From NCBI GenBank assembly GCA_964598845.1, contig CAZRDM010000001.1, positions 1 to 64,000 on the forward strand: 64,000 nucleotides of DNA, in the 5' to 3' direction. The stretch is from FEN-987 sp964598845 (GTDB lineage: Archaea; Thermoproteota; Bathyarchaeia; 40CM-2-53-6). The notes beneath the pieces were generated by a model that saw only the letters and a list, made by a program, of their open reading frames with translations, ran no database searches and had not been told where the DNA came from. Shown here piece by piece: positions 1 to 8,936 of this stretch. The position numbers and the translations under genes are program-made. Position 1 is the stretch's first letter. Every line of letters begins with the position of its first letter.

Positions 1-119
1 TTGAAGGAAACAAGCTAGTCGGCATTGTTACGGAGAGAGATTTGATGCGCTGGGTACTCCGCGTATCCTACGAGCCCGACATACCCCCACACATAAAGGC
101 GATCTTGAAAAAAGCTTGA
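1..119 (+). CDS. CBS-domain protein, C-terminal end (partial)
   Basis: The gene enters from the left edge in frame 3 and stops with TGA at 117-119. The 38 visible residues include GIVTERDLMRWV, the typical last strand and helix of a CBS motif. CBS pairs bind adenosyl ligands and regulate a partner domain or protein. The rest of the protein lies outside the window, so the domain order is unknown. Another CBS protein lies at 61102-61962. Confidence 0.7.
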   Translation, partial: EGNKLVGIVTERDLMRWVLRVSYEPDIPPHIKAILKKA

Positions 120-366
120 CTCCCAAGACCTACCATCTCGTCGTTTCGGGAGCCAATTCCGCAGCCCGGTTCCAATCAATTGGAGCCCTTCTTTGAGAAC
201 TCCTGCTTAGACATCTGGAGCATTACAAGTTCCCCTAACATGTTCGAGCCAACAGATATTCCCGATATTGCCAAACGCCTGCTCATGCAGGAGAAACGAA
301 AACGCACGAAATCGACGTAAGACTTGCACTTGTCGCAGTCAAGTCGTTTCCAATGAAGAGAGCCTT
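120..366. other. intergenic stretch with no supported gene
   Basis: Between the CBS tail and the NnrS-like remnant I see only a 26-codon reading frame beginning ATG at 240, with no recognisable domain. No clear promoter or RNA structure is visible. Confidence 0.3.
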
Positions 367-1568
367 ATGGCCCAAGACCCTGATTTGACAGGTCTCACCA
401 TGCGTCCAGTGGGAAAGACTAGGGCATTCATGAGTCTCTCAATGCCATCATGTTACTCGCAGTAGTTCTAGGGATCCTTAGACTCATGAGTTCGAGCTTT
501 CTCGGCAATGGAGCTCTCGCGATGCTTTACGGGCTACATTCCATCATAATGGTCTTTGGATTTCTTGGAGGAATCATAATGACCGGGAGATTGGTTGGCG
601 TCGCATGGATTCCGGGTGCCAAGAAACTCAGAATGCACAACATCATGGTGCGGATGATTTTCATTGGTGTCATAGCTGAGATCGTAGGCTACACGTTGGG
701 TCCACCGACCCTAAGATTCCTGGGTGCTTCATTATTGGTCACTGGATGCGTCATCTTCCTTCTGACTCTGCGATTCCTGAAGAGAAATAGTGAGGTCTAA
801 CTTCCGTTCAACTTCATGATGCTGTCCGTCTTGGGACTAGTCGCCGCGACGATTTCACCTTTCGGACTTCCCATAGCGAACATGGGATTCATCCTGCTGC
901 TCTCCTTCCCCGTGTTGTTCATACTGGGTGAGCGAGTTGAAATGACCAGGTTCATCTCAACAACCTTGGGCGCGACACGGTTCCGCTTTGCGTTCGCAGC
1001 CGTGTGTGCGAGTGTAGGATTATTTGCGATGAGCTCTATTCGGGAGTTTTCAGGCTGGTCAAATCTAGTCTTCCTCTCAGGTTCTCTGCTGCTCCTGATG
1101 ACATTCCTTTGGGTCATGAGTGCGGAGAATCAGATCGCTAGACCCTCATTGAACCTCCGGAGCCCCTTGCAGCGCTACGTCGCGACTCATGTGCGCGTTG
1201 CGTACTTTCGGGGCCCAATCGGAATCCTCTTGGCGGTAGCCTATTCCTTGAGCCAATATAGGCTGAATCTCTACGATCCTTTCATTCACGCCTTGGCCAT
1301 CGGATTTGTTGGAACTATGATACTGGCCCATGAAACCGTGATTCTTGCCGGTCTCCTAGGAAGAAGATTCAGGGAAGAGAAGCTGACACTCATCGCCGAC
1401 GCCGTGCTTGTTTTCGCGGCATCTCTCCGAGTCTACGATGAATTACTCCTACTGGCCTTTCGCTGGGCTATTCTGAGACTGGCAGTCGTGGTTTCGGGAT
1501 GGCTAGTTCTTGCAGCTCTCCTTCCGTTGGTCCCCGTGATCGTAATGGGAACAAGGAATAGCCCGTAG
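367..1568 (+). pseudogene. NnrS-like multi-pass membrane protein, interrupted
   Basis: Two hydrophobic reading frames, 450-800 and 816-1568, lie in the same frame and are separated only by one TAA at 798-800. Read through, they give one polytopic protein of about 370-400 residues, the usual NnrS length. NnrS-type features are a His in the helix LHSIIMVFGFLGGIIMT, and HALAIGFVGTMIL with LLGRRF near the C-terminus. A probable N-terminus begins at ATG 367 in another frame (frame 1), implying a frameshift near 420. NnrS proteins are membrane proteins linked to nitric-oxide stress. The alternative is two separate proteins of 116 and 250 residues. The family call is by pattern only. Confidence 0.45.
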
Positions 1569-1696
1569 GGGGAGGAAACTAGAAGCATCCAGTTTCTACG
1601 ATCGGTATAACTAATGGGAGAGTAGTCTTAGTGGATTCCAGTCCGGTCAAGCCGGGGCTAACCCTCCTTAAAAGAGCATATGGTTGGACGCGGAAG

Positions 1697-2005
1697 ATGG
1701 GGAGACTTGTACGAGTGAGCAGCCTATCTGAGTTGCAGCCTGGAGACAAGAAGGCGGTAAAGGTTGATGGGGAAACCGTTCTGCTCGTGAATGTCGAGAG
1801 GAAGATCTACGCCGTCTCGGACATATGCACACACGAATATGCGGAACTTGTTAACGGATTCCTCATGGAAGATATTATTACCTGCCCGCTTCACCTCTCC
1901 CGGTTTAAGGTCGACACCGGTGAAGCGCTGAGCCCACCAGCTACGAAACCTCTCAAAACCTACAAAGTGATCTTACAAGGACCCGACATCTATCTAGATG
2001 TGTAG
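1697..2005 (+). CDS. Rieske-type [2Fe-2S] ferredoxin
   Basis: A soluble electron carrier of about 102 residues when started at ATG 1697; a GTG start at 1631 would add 22 poorly conserved residues. The Rieske cluster ligands are present as C44-T-H46 and C63-P-L-H66, and there is no membrane segment. Such small Rieske ferredoxins feed oxygenases or nitrite-reductase-like enzymes or act alone. No oxygenase is adjacent, so the partner is unknown. A cupredoxin remnant lies just downstream on the other strand. Confidence 0.85.
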   Translation: MGRLVRVSSLSELQPGDKKAVKVDGETVLLVNVERKIYAVSDICTHEYAELVNGFLMEDIITCPLHLSRFKVDTGEALSPPATKPLKTYKVILQGPDIYLDV

Positions 2006-2030
2006 ACCTTGACCCTTGAGTCGCTTTACT

Positions 2031-2303
2031 TCAGCCTGCGCCAAATGAAATCGATTGATAGTGTTCTTTGTGACTCTTCCGACCGGATCTTGTGAAAATC
2101 ATTAAGAGCGCAACGAGTGCAACGACCCCTAATGCGGTGATAGCGATGACATCTCTGCCTGTCAATACGATGACGAAGTTGGTTAGACCACCGTAGCCGA
2201 GAGACTGCTGGGCATTTGATTCTCCTGCGGGCAACACGATAATGCGTCCTTTCATGTATGGGTGCGGGAGACAGTAGTAATCATATGTTGGCCGAGTGAA
2301 CAT
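2031..2303 (-). pseudogene. cupredoxin C-terminal remnant with membrane anchor
   Basis: The frame encodes YDYYCLPHPYMKGRIIV, the Cys-His-Met copper-ligand loop of plastocyanin/azurin-like cupredoxins, followed by a linker, a hydrophobic helix (about residues 50-72) and a basic tail. The N-terminal beta-strands and the first copper His are missing, and a TAG lies just upstream of the first codon on this strand. I read it as the 3' end of a membrane-anchored extracytoplasmic copper protein whose front half is lost. It could also be a frameshifted gene, but I found no matching upstream half. Confidence 0.55.
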
Positions 2304-2511
2304 CCGACCCCCCTAGTAGCGTTGTGTTCTTTATAGATGAGAAGATGTCCGAATTGGGCGAGCCTTCCACCGCGATCAAGCCTACTGCACCCCTATCAAT
2401 CCGGAACAGAGCATGGTCGACGAGAATCAGTTTTCCTGCAACTTCCGCAATAACATGCTCCTCCTCTAGTTCCTTGAGGAGATTCTTCACCATGCTATCG
2501 CTTCCAAGCAA
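2281..2511 (-). CDS. hypothetical protein, 76 residues
   Basis: A short soluble reading frame with an acidic helical start (MVKNLLKELEEE) and a mixed core (HALFRIDRGAVGLIAVEG). It overlaps the cupredoxin remnant by 23 bases in another frame. I recognise no family. It may be a small gene or part of the same decayed locus. Confidence 0.25.
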   Translation of the reverse strand: MLGSDSMVKNLLKELEEEHVIAEVAGKLILVDHALFRIDRGAVGLIAVEGSPNSDIFSSIKNTTLLGGSDVHSANI

Positions 2512-2608
2512 CGTCCACTCAAGCGAAGTCTATGCGGGTTGTAGTTTAGATTTCAAAGGATTCTCTTGAGCAGCTCAACGCCATGGCTACGGGGTTGAGA
2601 TAGCTTGA

Positions 2609-2622
2609 TCTACGTACGTAGA
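2609..2622. promoter_or_regulatory. 14-bp perfect palindrome
   Basis: TCTACGTACGTAGA is a perfect dyad in the 215-base gap 2512-2725, which has no gene. It could be an operator. Its neighbour at 2726-3820 ends toward it, so no target promoter is evident. Confidence 0.2.
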
Positions 2623-2725
2623 GATATGGGCGATTCCATTCGCAATCCTCAGGAGCCACTACAAAGGCTCCGCAAAGAGCATCACGTGATATTGATGGAA
2701 ATCGAACTTAGATTCAAGAGTTCTC

Positions 2726-3820
2726 CTAGGCAACGAGCTTCTTGAGATATTGAGTGTCTCCGCCGGGTTTTCGCTCCTTCCAAAATTGACAAATTTCACT
2801 ATTGGTCTCGATATAGCGGTTGATCGCCACTTCACAGACCATCTTGCTGTAACGAGAGATCTCGGCCAAGTTCCACATAACGCCTCTTAACGCCATAGCA
2901 ACTTTTCGATCCTGAACCTTCGAGAGAATTTGGCTCGTTAGATCCTTCTCCGTCTCCTCCGCATGTTTTGACCGAGCGATTATTCGATTCGCCAGACCGA
3001 TGTCCTGCATACTGAACGAATCCATGGCTTCTTTTGATATGCCGCCAACCTCAACGCTAAACTCAGAGAGTTCGTCGAATATGTTAGAGTACTGTTTGTA
3101 ATTTTCCTCCGGAATCGAGAGTATCTGGTTGGCAATTGATTCGCTGCAATCGGCAATCTCCTCCAAGTACTTTGATACTACGCGGTAGCCGACGGCATGA
3201 GCTGCTGACTCTATTCCAACATGTCTTGAGAGAGGGATTCTCGTGATCGCCCGGAAAATCTGCCGTAAGATCAACCAGTAGAGACGGTCGGCTTCATTCT
3301 CAAGCTCCAAAACCTCCAAGGCCACAGATGGTTTTCGATGCATCAGGGCTCTCAGCGCGGTCTCCTGCATAGAAATTGCAACCCTATGTAGGCGCGAGAG
3401 CAGCCCTGTGATCGGGAACTTCGAGGGATCCAGAAAGCATTGAATAACAATTTCCTGTGGAGATTGTTCCACTATCCCCAGACCACTGAGTCTACGAGTC
3501 GAGTTTATGATCTCAGTAAGTTGCTCTGGTGTGAGTTCTTTCTTTGAGGAGGCAATGATTGTATCTCGTCCGATTATGTAGTTTCCAGTGATCATTCTAG
3601 TAAGTAGTTCTCTATCCTTACACGCGTCAACATTGATCTTGCAGACGGTGGTCTCCTCTGTCTCGGCATCGCTGCCTGGTGTGAGAATTAGCTCGCCGAA
3701 CTCCGACAGGCGGAGGGTGACGACGCCCCCCTGCTTCAGGCCTACCTGTCTAACCCAATCCTTGGGTAACGATACTGTGAGAGTCGAATGGCCGACGCGT
3801 TGGACCTTTCTAATATCCAA
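2726..3820 (-). CDS. PhoU-like phosphate uptake regulator with AbrB-type N-terminus
   Basis: This protein has 364 residues. Residues 1-50 (RKVQRVGHSTLTVSLPKDWV) form a SpoVT/AbrB-like swapped-hairpin motif found at the front of archaeal PhoU homologues. The remainder is helical with two PhoU-like repeats. PhoU proteins restrain phosphate ABC transporters and signalling; no pst genes are in the window, so the target is unknown. A paralogue of nearly the same length lies at 19439-20500. The gene is divergent from the hydrogenase maturation protease and shares a 157-base intergenic region with it. Confidence 0.85.
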   Translation of the reverse strand: MDIRKVQRVGHSTLTVSLPKDWVRQVGLKQGGVVTLRLSEFGELILTPGSDAETEETTVCKINVDACKDRELLTRMITGNYIIGRDTIIASSKKELTPEQLTEIINSTRRLSGLGIVEQSPQEIVIQCFLDPSKFPITGLLSRLHRVAISMQETALRALMHRKPSVALEVLELENEADRLYWLILRQIFRAITRIPLSRHVGIESAAHAVGYRVVSKYLEEIADCSESIANQILSIPEENYKQYSNIFDELSEFSVEVGGISKEAMDSFSMQDIGLANRIIARSKHAEETEKDLTSQILSKVQDRKVAMALRGVMWNLAEISRYSKMVCEVAINRYIETNSEICQFWKERKPGGDTQYLKKLVA

Positions 3821-3952
3821 ATCGAATCTCCTAAGATCGGAACGTCAATATACTCCGGTGTGATGCGGGTTTTCATGCGGCGTATAGGTCTGTTATATAT
3901 TGTGTCGGCATTCTATGTAGACCATTTGCGCGTACCTAAATTAGCCGCCGAA

Positions 3953-3960
3953 GTATATAG
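3953..3960 (+). promoter_or_regulatory. TATA-like box before the hydrogenase locus
   Basis: GTATATAG lies about 20 bases before ATG 3978. Archaeal TATA boxes sit about 26 bases before transcription start, so a transcript from here would be leaderless or nearly so. That favours ATG 3978 as the protease start. Confidence 0.35.
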
Positions 3961-3977
3961 ACGGAGCACCAATCTAT

Positions 3978-4571
3978 ATGCGACGGAAGGAACTGGGAGT
4001 GGTTACGCAACCGAGCAGAACCCGAGCCCCGAAGAGACACGGTTCTGCCGGGACGTTCTCACAAGGACCGACTGAATGGCAAACCAAGCTCGGACATTTG
4101 TTGACAAATGCGTCAACACATAACGTGGTTGCTCTTGTCGGTGTTGGCCACCGACTGCGCTGCGACGACTACGTGGGTAGCTTCATTGCGAAGAGACTCT
4201 CCAAGTCTGCGTATTCGAAGTTTCGCAAAGGCATTGAGACCTATGACGCTGAGAGCGATGTGGAGTCTATAATCGCAAAACTTGCACGTTTGAAACCCAA
4301 GCATGTCGTCTTTATTGACGCTTGTGAACTGGGCGCGAAACCGGGTGAAGTAAGGTTGGTGTCCGTGATCGAAACGAATTACGCGTTCTTTACGACTCAC
4401 GGACTCCCACTCAGACTCCTAGCCGAACGGTTGCTACCTGATAGTCATGTTTGGGTTTTGGCCATTCAGACCAAGAATTCAGATTTTGGCGAGACATTGT
4501 CGCCTCAGGTTCGCTCTACAGCCTTGGCGATTGAGGATTTCATGAAGCGAATAATTATGGGAGGAGCATAG
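3978..4571 (+). CDS. [NiFe] hydrogenase maturation protease
   Basis: A HycI/HyaD-family endopeptidase, which clips the C-terminal tail of the hydrogenase large subunit once nickel is in place. The signature GVGHRLRCDDYVG (about residues 55-67) contains the metal-binding acid. IDACELGAKPGEVRLV (about 112) and THGLPL (about 139) hold the other metal ligands. At 197 residues it is some 40 longer than usual; the basic N-terminal extension may be real if the TATA box at 3953 is used, or the start may be a later non-ATG codon. It heads the hydrogenase operon, whose large subunit keeps a cleavable tail. Confidence 0.88.
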   Translation: MRRKELGVVTQPSRTRAPKRHGSAGTFSQGPTEWQTKLGHLLTNASTHNVVALVGVGHRLRCDDYVGSFIAKRLSKSAYSKFRKGIETYDAESDVESIIAKLARLKPKHVVFIDACELGAKPGEVRLVSVIETNYAFFTTHGLPLRLLAERLLPDSHVWVLAIQTKNSDFGETLSPQVRSTALAIEDFMKRIIMGGA

Positions 4572-4921
4572 CAACGCAGATCACAGTAGAACTCGCCACA
4601 GTAATTTGGACGGTCATCCTCTTCGTCTTGGCCTTCTACTTTCTGGTAGGAAGGCTAGGCAAGACATCAGCTGGAAGTGGAACAAAGTTTGAACCATTCT
4701 CCGGTGGAGAAGAACTTCCCCCTGAGCGCGGAAAATACCACTCGGAACTTTTTGTCTACGCGGCGCTCTTCGTGGCCTTTGAAGTTGTAGGCCTCCTCCT
4801 CGCGAGTTCGATTGGTGCACGAGGCTTGCTCTGGCCTCTTCTCTTCACACTAGCTGGAGGATTCTCCCTGTTCGTACTGATGGTCTGGTTTGTGGGTATG
4901 GGAGGTGCTGAGCTTGCTTGA
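4568..4921 (+). CDS. NuoA-like membrane subunit of the hydrogenase complex
   Basis: A small three-helix membrane protein matching NuoA: a first helix (VIWTVILFVLAFYFL), the loop KFEPFSGGEELPPERG in place of the Y-E-C-G loop, and the acidic helix LFVYAALFVAFEVVG. No ATG or GTG precedes the first helix in frame. The coding sequence is open back to the protease stop, so the start is probably ATA 4568 or ACG 4574, just after the Shine-Dalgarno-like GGGAGGA; TTG 4628 would delete the helix. It links the peripheral and membrane arms in complex I relatives. Confidence 0.8.
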   Translation: MATQITVELATVIWTVILFVLAFYFLVGRLGKTSAGSGTKFEPFSGGEELPPERGKYHSELFVYAALFVAFEVVGLLLASSIGARGLLWPLLFTLAGGFSLFVLMVWFVGMGGAELA

Positions 4922-5336
4922 GCAAGTAGCCAGATGGGCCAGAAAACGTTCACCTTGGGTCTTCCATATCAACGCTTCCTCCTGCAACGGATGCGACATT
5001 GAACTCGTCGCCAGCCTCACACCACGATATGACATTGAAAGATTCGGAGCTGTCCTAGTCCCGAGTCCAAGACATGCTGATGTTCTAGTCGTAACGGGCA
5101 CTGTGAACGCGCAGACGAAGGACCGATTGAGACGTGTTCACGAACAGCTGCCTGAACCGAAACGTGTAATCGCACTTGGAGCTTGCGCTGCTGCTGGAGG
5201 CGTCTTCAAGGGTTGCTACAACGTCGGACAGGGAGTCCAAGACGTGATCCCAGTTGACATGTTCATTCCTGGTTGCCCACCGAGACCTGAGGCAATCATG
5301 TACGGCATACTGAAACTGCTGGGAGAAGTGAAATGA
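4914..5336 (+). CDS. group 4 [NiFe] hydrogenase small subunit (NuoB/EchC-like)
   Basis: Carries the proximal [4Fe-4S] cluster between the NuoI-like ferredoxin and the NiFe site. Ligands are visible in SSCNGCDIE, GACAAAGG and PGCPPRPEA, all four cysteines being present. Of several possible starts I prefer TTG 4914, preceded at good spacing by GGGAGGTG and overlapping the nuoA-like stop; TTG 4890 adds eight residues. It overlaps the next gene by an ATGA. Compact length and the HINASSCNGCDIEL context match hydrogenase rather than quinone-oxidoreductase NuoB. Confidence 0.92.
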   Translation: MLEQVARWARKRSPWVFHINASSCNGCDIELVASLTPRYDIERFGAVLVPSPRHADVLVVTGTVNAQTKDRLRRVHEQLPEPKRVIALGACAAAGGVFKGCYNVGQGVQDVIPVDMFIPGCPPRPEAIMYGILKLLGEVK

Positions 5337-5815
5337 TCGAAGTCATTCTTCAACGCCTCGAAAAGTTCGCCGCAGAAGCTGGAACGAAGGCTGTCCAGCT
5401 TAGGAAAGGCGAAACGATAATCGAAATCGACCAGAACAATCTCAAGAATCTCGTGTCACGCTTAGTGAAGGATGCCGGCATAAGGCATCTCTCCACAATC
5501 ACAGGTCTGGACCTTGGCCAGAACATTGGCATCATCTACCATTTCTGGCGTGAGAGGGAGACTATTCATTTGAAGACATTAGTCCCGAAGGCCAAACCCA
5601 CTGCCGTCTCAATCGTGGATATTGTCCCGGGCGCAATCCTGTACGAGATGGAGGTTCATGACATGCTCGGTATAACCTTCGAAGGTCATCCTTGGATGGA
5701 TAAGAAACTCCTCTTGCCGGATAACTGGCCGACAGATCTGCCGCCGCCCCTCCTGAAAACCTCGAAGCCTGCTGAAATTCGAAAGCGGCTACAACTGGAG
5801 GTGGAACGGAAGTGA
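5333..5815 (+). CDS. NuoC-like subunit (30-kDa family)
   Basis: A 160-residue homologue of NuoC and of the N-terminal part of HycE, which docks the large subunit. The family signature is EMEVHDMLGITFEGHP followed by LLLPDNWP. It overlaps both neighbours by ATGA/GTGA junctions, showing translational coupling. NuoC and NuoD are separate genes here, unlike the fused E. coli HycE. Confidence 0.9.
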   Translation: MIEVILQRLEKFAAEAGTKAVQLRKGETIIEIDQNNLKNLVSRLVKDAGIRHLSTITGLDLGQNIGIIYHFWRERETIHLKTLVPKAKPTAVSIVDIVPGAILYEMEVHDMLGITFEGHPWMDKKLLLPDNWPTDLPPPLLKTSKPAEIRKRLQLEVERK

Positions 5816-7059
5816 GTCTCGAAAATAGTACGCCGATTCATAGGGAAGAATCGGCGGGTCTAATGAAGTACTCGGCAGAGAACCTAGTTCCCTTCGGTCC
5901 CATCCATCCCGCTTTGAAGGAACCTGAGTACTTCAAGCTGATTCTTGAAGGCGAAAGGATCATTGAGGTGGTTCCGAGAATTGGCTACGTTCACAGAGGC
6001 TTGGAAAAAGCAGCGGAGATGCGTCCATGGGTTCAGAATATGTACATGTTCGAAAGAACATGCGGAATCTGCAGTTTCGTGCACAGCTTGACCTATGGAC
6101 AGGCCGTTGAAGGCCTAACGATGTATGAAGTCCCCAGACGAGCAAAATTCATCCGTACAATCATCGCGGAGTTGGAGAGAATTCACAGCCACCTCCTCTG
6201 GGTAGGCTTGATGGGACACTGGGCAGGTTTCGAGACATTATTCATGTGGGTCTGGCGTGACCGCGAAATCGTCCTTGATCTGGTAGAGGCAATTTCAGGC
6301 AACCGGATCCACAAGTCAATGAACGCTATCTGCGGCGTCAGGCGCGACATGCCTGAGAATATGGAAGATAGAATCATCGAGAGGATGAAGTTCCTCGTAG
6401 ACCGAGCCAACTACTACAAAGAAATAGTGGACACAGAAGAGACGATGTTGGAAAGGACTGAGGACATAGGGAGGACTAGCGCGGACACAGCAGAGAAGTT
6501 GTGTGCGGTCGGGCCTATGGCCCGTTACGTGGGGTTGCAGCGAGATATTCGACTGAACGATCCTTACGCCGCATATGATGAAGTACCCTTCGATATAGTG
6601 ACCAGCAACAAGGGAGACGTACATGCGCTCCTCAAATTACGTCTTGATGAGATGATAGTCTCAGCTAACATGGTCAGCTACGCAATGAAGCATCTGCCCG
6701 ACGGCCCCATCAGAGTCAAGATACCGCCGGTCATCCCTGCCGGCGAGCATTCCTCGCACAGCGAGGCGCCACGAGGCGAAATCTTCTACTACGTCAAGTC
6801 TGGGGGAGGCCGGACTCCCGAACGAGTCAAATCTCGACAACCCACCATGGCGAACTTGCCCACGGCCTTGGAGATATTGAAGGGACAAACCATCGCGGAT
6901 GTACCCGTAGTCCTGACAGCGATCGATCCATGCTTCGGTTGCATGGATCGCATGTCCTTCCTAGATACCGAGACGAACCAGCATTGGACTTGGTCCGGTG
7001 AAGAGTTGAGGCAGTACGGGATCAACTACTACTTCCCGGAGAGAAAGAAGAAGAGATGA
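5812..7059 (+). CDS. group 4 [NiFe] hydrogenase large subunit (NuoD/EchE-like)
   Basis: Catalytic subunit of 415 residues. Both nickel-binding motifs are intact: RTCGICSFVH (C84, C87, H91) and DPCFGCMDR (C374, C377, R380). True NuoD lacks these cysteines, so this is a hydrogenase, not a quinone reductase. A 35-residue tail follows R380, as expected for a precursor cleaved by the maturation protease at 3978. The GTG start overlaps the nuoC-like gene. It likely evolves or consumes H2 with ferredoxin at the cytoplasmic side of the membrane, coupled to ion translocation. The exact group 4 subtype cannot be set by eye. Confidence 0.94.
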   Translation: MSLENSTPIHREESAGLMKYSAENLVPFGPIHPALKEPEYFKLILEGERIIEVVPRIGYVHRGLEKAAEMRPWVQNMYMFERTCGICSFVHSLTYGQAVEGLTMYEVPRRAKFIRTIIAELERIHSHLLWVGLMGHWAGFETLFMWVWRDREIVLDLVEAISGNRIHKSMNAICGVRRDMPENMEDRIIERMKFLVDRANYYKEIVDTEETMLERTEDIGRTSADTAEKLCAVGPMARYVGLQRDIRLNDPYAAYDEVPFDIVTSNKGDVHALLKLRLDEMIVSANMVSYAMKHLPDGPIRVKIPPVIPAGEHSSHSEAPRGEIFYYVKSGGGRTPERVKSRQPTMANLPTALEILKGQTIADVPVVLTAIDPCFGCMDRMSFLDTETNQHWTWSGEELRQYGINYYFPERKKKR

Positions 7060-8042
7060 TCCCTGAAATCCTGCAGGCGATAGTCTTCCCAGGCGTACTT
7101 TTCACGATCGGGATGGGATTCCTATTTGATTGGCTCGATAGAAAGACTGCGGCGCGAATGCAGGGAAGAATCGGACCCAAGATTACGGGACCCGCGGGAA
7201 TACTTCAGCCTTTGGCGGATTTCCTGAAACTACTCTTCAAGGAAGAAGTGATACCATCCCATGCGGACAGAGTCATCTTCTTGTTTGCGCCCGCCCTATA
7301 CTTCCTTGCTCCACTTCTATCGATGCTTTTCATTCCAATCCTGGGCCTGAAGCCTATTGCAGGCTTCGACTTCGACCTCCTAGCGATCCTGTTTCTCCTA
7401 GCCTACGCGGCTTTCGTCGTGGCTGTTCTCAGTTACTCCTCAGCAAGCAGCTTCACAACCGTCGCGACAGGAAGATTGGTTTTGCAGTATGTGAGCTACG
7501 AGATACCGCTGGTCCTCGCAATCATTACGGCAGCGGTCTATTCGAGGAGCTTATCCGTGGAAGGGATAGTTGCCTCCCAAGCTAGGGTTTGGAACATCGT
7601 AGTGATGCCTCTGGCCTTCACGGTATACATTGTGGCCTTAATGGCGGAACTTGAGAAACCCCCCTTCGATATTCCAAGCGCCAAGACGGAAATTGTTGCG
7701 GGCTGGCTGACCGAATTCTCCGGCCGTGCTCTATCCTTTCTTAAGCTTACGAAGGAAGTGAGTTACGTTTTCGGATCGGCCCTCGCGGTTTCCCTCTTTT
7801 TGGGTGGCGGTCTTGGTCCCGAATTGAACATCGCTCTACCCGATTGGTTGGTCTATTTCATCTACTTCATGGCGAAACTCATGGTAGTCGGTTTCCTAAT
7901 CTTCGTACTGAAGACTGCACTGGCTAGAATAAAAATTGGACAAGCAACTGAGTTGTTCTGGAAAACCCTAACGCCCCTAAGCCTCGCGCAGGTCGCCATC
8001 ATTCTTATTTTGATTCACGGAGGAGTATTAGTTGCCACGTAG
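7056..8042 (+). CDS. NuoH/EchB-like membrane subunit
   Basis: A 328-residue polytopic protein that anchors the peripheral arm. Family markers are RIGPKITGPAGILQPLADFLK near residue 40, ELEKPPFDIPSAKTEIVAGW (acidic quinone/coupling loop) and about eight helices. The ATG overlaps the large-subunit stop by four bases. In hydrogenases this subunit couples electron transfer to the antiporter-like subunits. Confidence 0.92.
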   Translation: MIPEILQAIVFPGVLFTIGMGFLFDWLDRKTAARMQGRIGPKITGPAGILQPLADFLKLLFKEEVIPSHADRVIFLFAPALYFLAPLLSMLFIPILGLKPIAGFDFDLLAILFLLAYAAFVVAVLSYSSASSFTTVATGRLVLQYVSYEIPLVLAIITAAVYSRSLSVEGIVASQARVWNIVVMPLAFTVYIVALMAELEKPPFDIPSAKTEIVAGWLTEFSGRALSFLKLTKEVSYVFGSALAVSLFLGGGLGPELNIALPDWLVYFIYFMAKLMVVGFLIFVLKTALARIKIGQATELFWKTLTPLSLAQVAIILILIHGGVLVAT

Positions 8043-8421
8043 GAGAGCCGGCGCAGCCATTCCCGAAATGTTCCGCACAATGCTCGAGAAACCTAGCACT
8101 CGACCTTACCCCTACCAGAAAGTGGAGCTACCACAACGCTTCCGCGGGAAACTGGACATCGACCCTGACAAATGCACGGGCTGCCAAGTCTGTGCAATGG
8201 TTTGTCCCGCCGGGGTTATCACGATGATAGATATTGGGACGCGGCGGGTTGGAGACCGGGAGCTCCCGGTCAAGCGACCGGTCTTCGAACTGGCCACTTG
8301 CATATTTTGTGGAGAATGCGTAGACAACTGTGCCTTCAAAGCACTTGAGATGACCAAGCAATTCGAACTGGCCACACCCCACAAAGAAGACTTGATCATG
8401 ACGAAGGCGATCGTAAGGTGA
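8032..8421 (+). CDS. NuoI/EchF-like 2x[4Fe-4S] ferredoxin subunit
   Basis: A 129-residue protein with two cluster motifs, C48-C51-C54-C58 and C90-C93-C96-C100, which pass electrons between soluble ferredoxin and the small subunit. The start is TTG 8032, behind GGAGGA and overlapping the nuoH-like gene by 11 bases. No NuoEFG NADH module is present, which fits ferredoxin as electron partner. Confidence 0.92.
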   Translation: MPRRRAGAAIPEMFRTMLEKPSTRPYPYQKVELPQRFRGKLDIDPDKCTGCQVCAMVCPAGVITMIDIGTRRVGDRELPVKRPVFELATCIFCGECVDNCAFKALEMTKQFELATPHKEDLIMTKAIVR

Positions 8422-8936
8422 CGTACGAGAGTACACTCGTTCTCGGAACGATGCTCGTGGGGGTTACAATCATCGCGCTCATGATCCGCAGACTTGTCTG
8501 GTCGCTAATCCTGCTCTTCTATTCGAGCATAGTTTTCGGTGTATTGCTCATGACCTATGGCGCAGCGTTTGCAGGTCTATTCCACATCATAACCTTCGCA
8601 GGGGCCGTCTCAGTGCTATTCATGGTTATCCTGATGATAGTTGGGGTCCAGGCCCCAAGTCAGGCCGACAAGCTGGGAAAGGAGAACTTCATTGGGATGA
8701 TACTTTCGGCTCTGGCAGCCATCCCACTCGTCTTACTCGTTTCGAATTTCGAACCCTTTCCAAACAGAATGGAGGAGCCACTTCAGCTCTCGAGGTTGGC
8801 GGTTCAGCCCGACAACCCGTTGGTATTTCTCTGGACCCTAAGATCCTGGGACCTGCTGCTCGTCGTTATCCTAGTAGCCGCAGCGATGCTCGGCGTTGTG
8901 AATCTGTTCTCACGTGAAGGAGGAGCAGGAAAGTGA
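8418..8936 (+). CDS. NuoJ-like membrane subunit
   Basis: This 172-residue protein has about five helices, matching NuoJ by the helix FHIITFAGAVSVLFMVILMI, where a pi-bulge helix works in complex I coupling. It starts at GTG in a GTGA overlap with the ferredoxin subunit and ends in a GTGA overlap with the nuoK-like gene. Confidence 0.88.
   Translation: MTYESTLVLGTMLVGVTIIALMIRRLVWSLILLFYSSIVFGVLLMTYGAAFAGLFHIITFAGAVSVLFMVILMIVGVQAPSQADKLGKENFIGMILSALAAIPLVLLVSNFEPFPNRMEEPLQLSRLAVQPDNPLVFLWTLRSWDLLLVVILVAAAMLGVVNLFSREGGAGK

Noticed and set aside
5812..7059. Calling the large subunit NuoD of a quinone- or F420-linked complex I
   Set aside because: Both CxxC nickel motifs, a cleavable tail, a maturation protease and hypAB are present, which identifies a hydrogenase.
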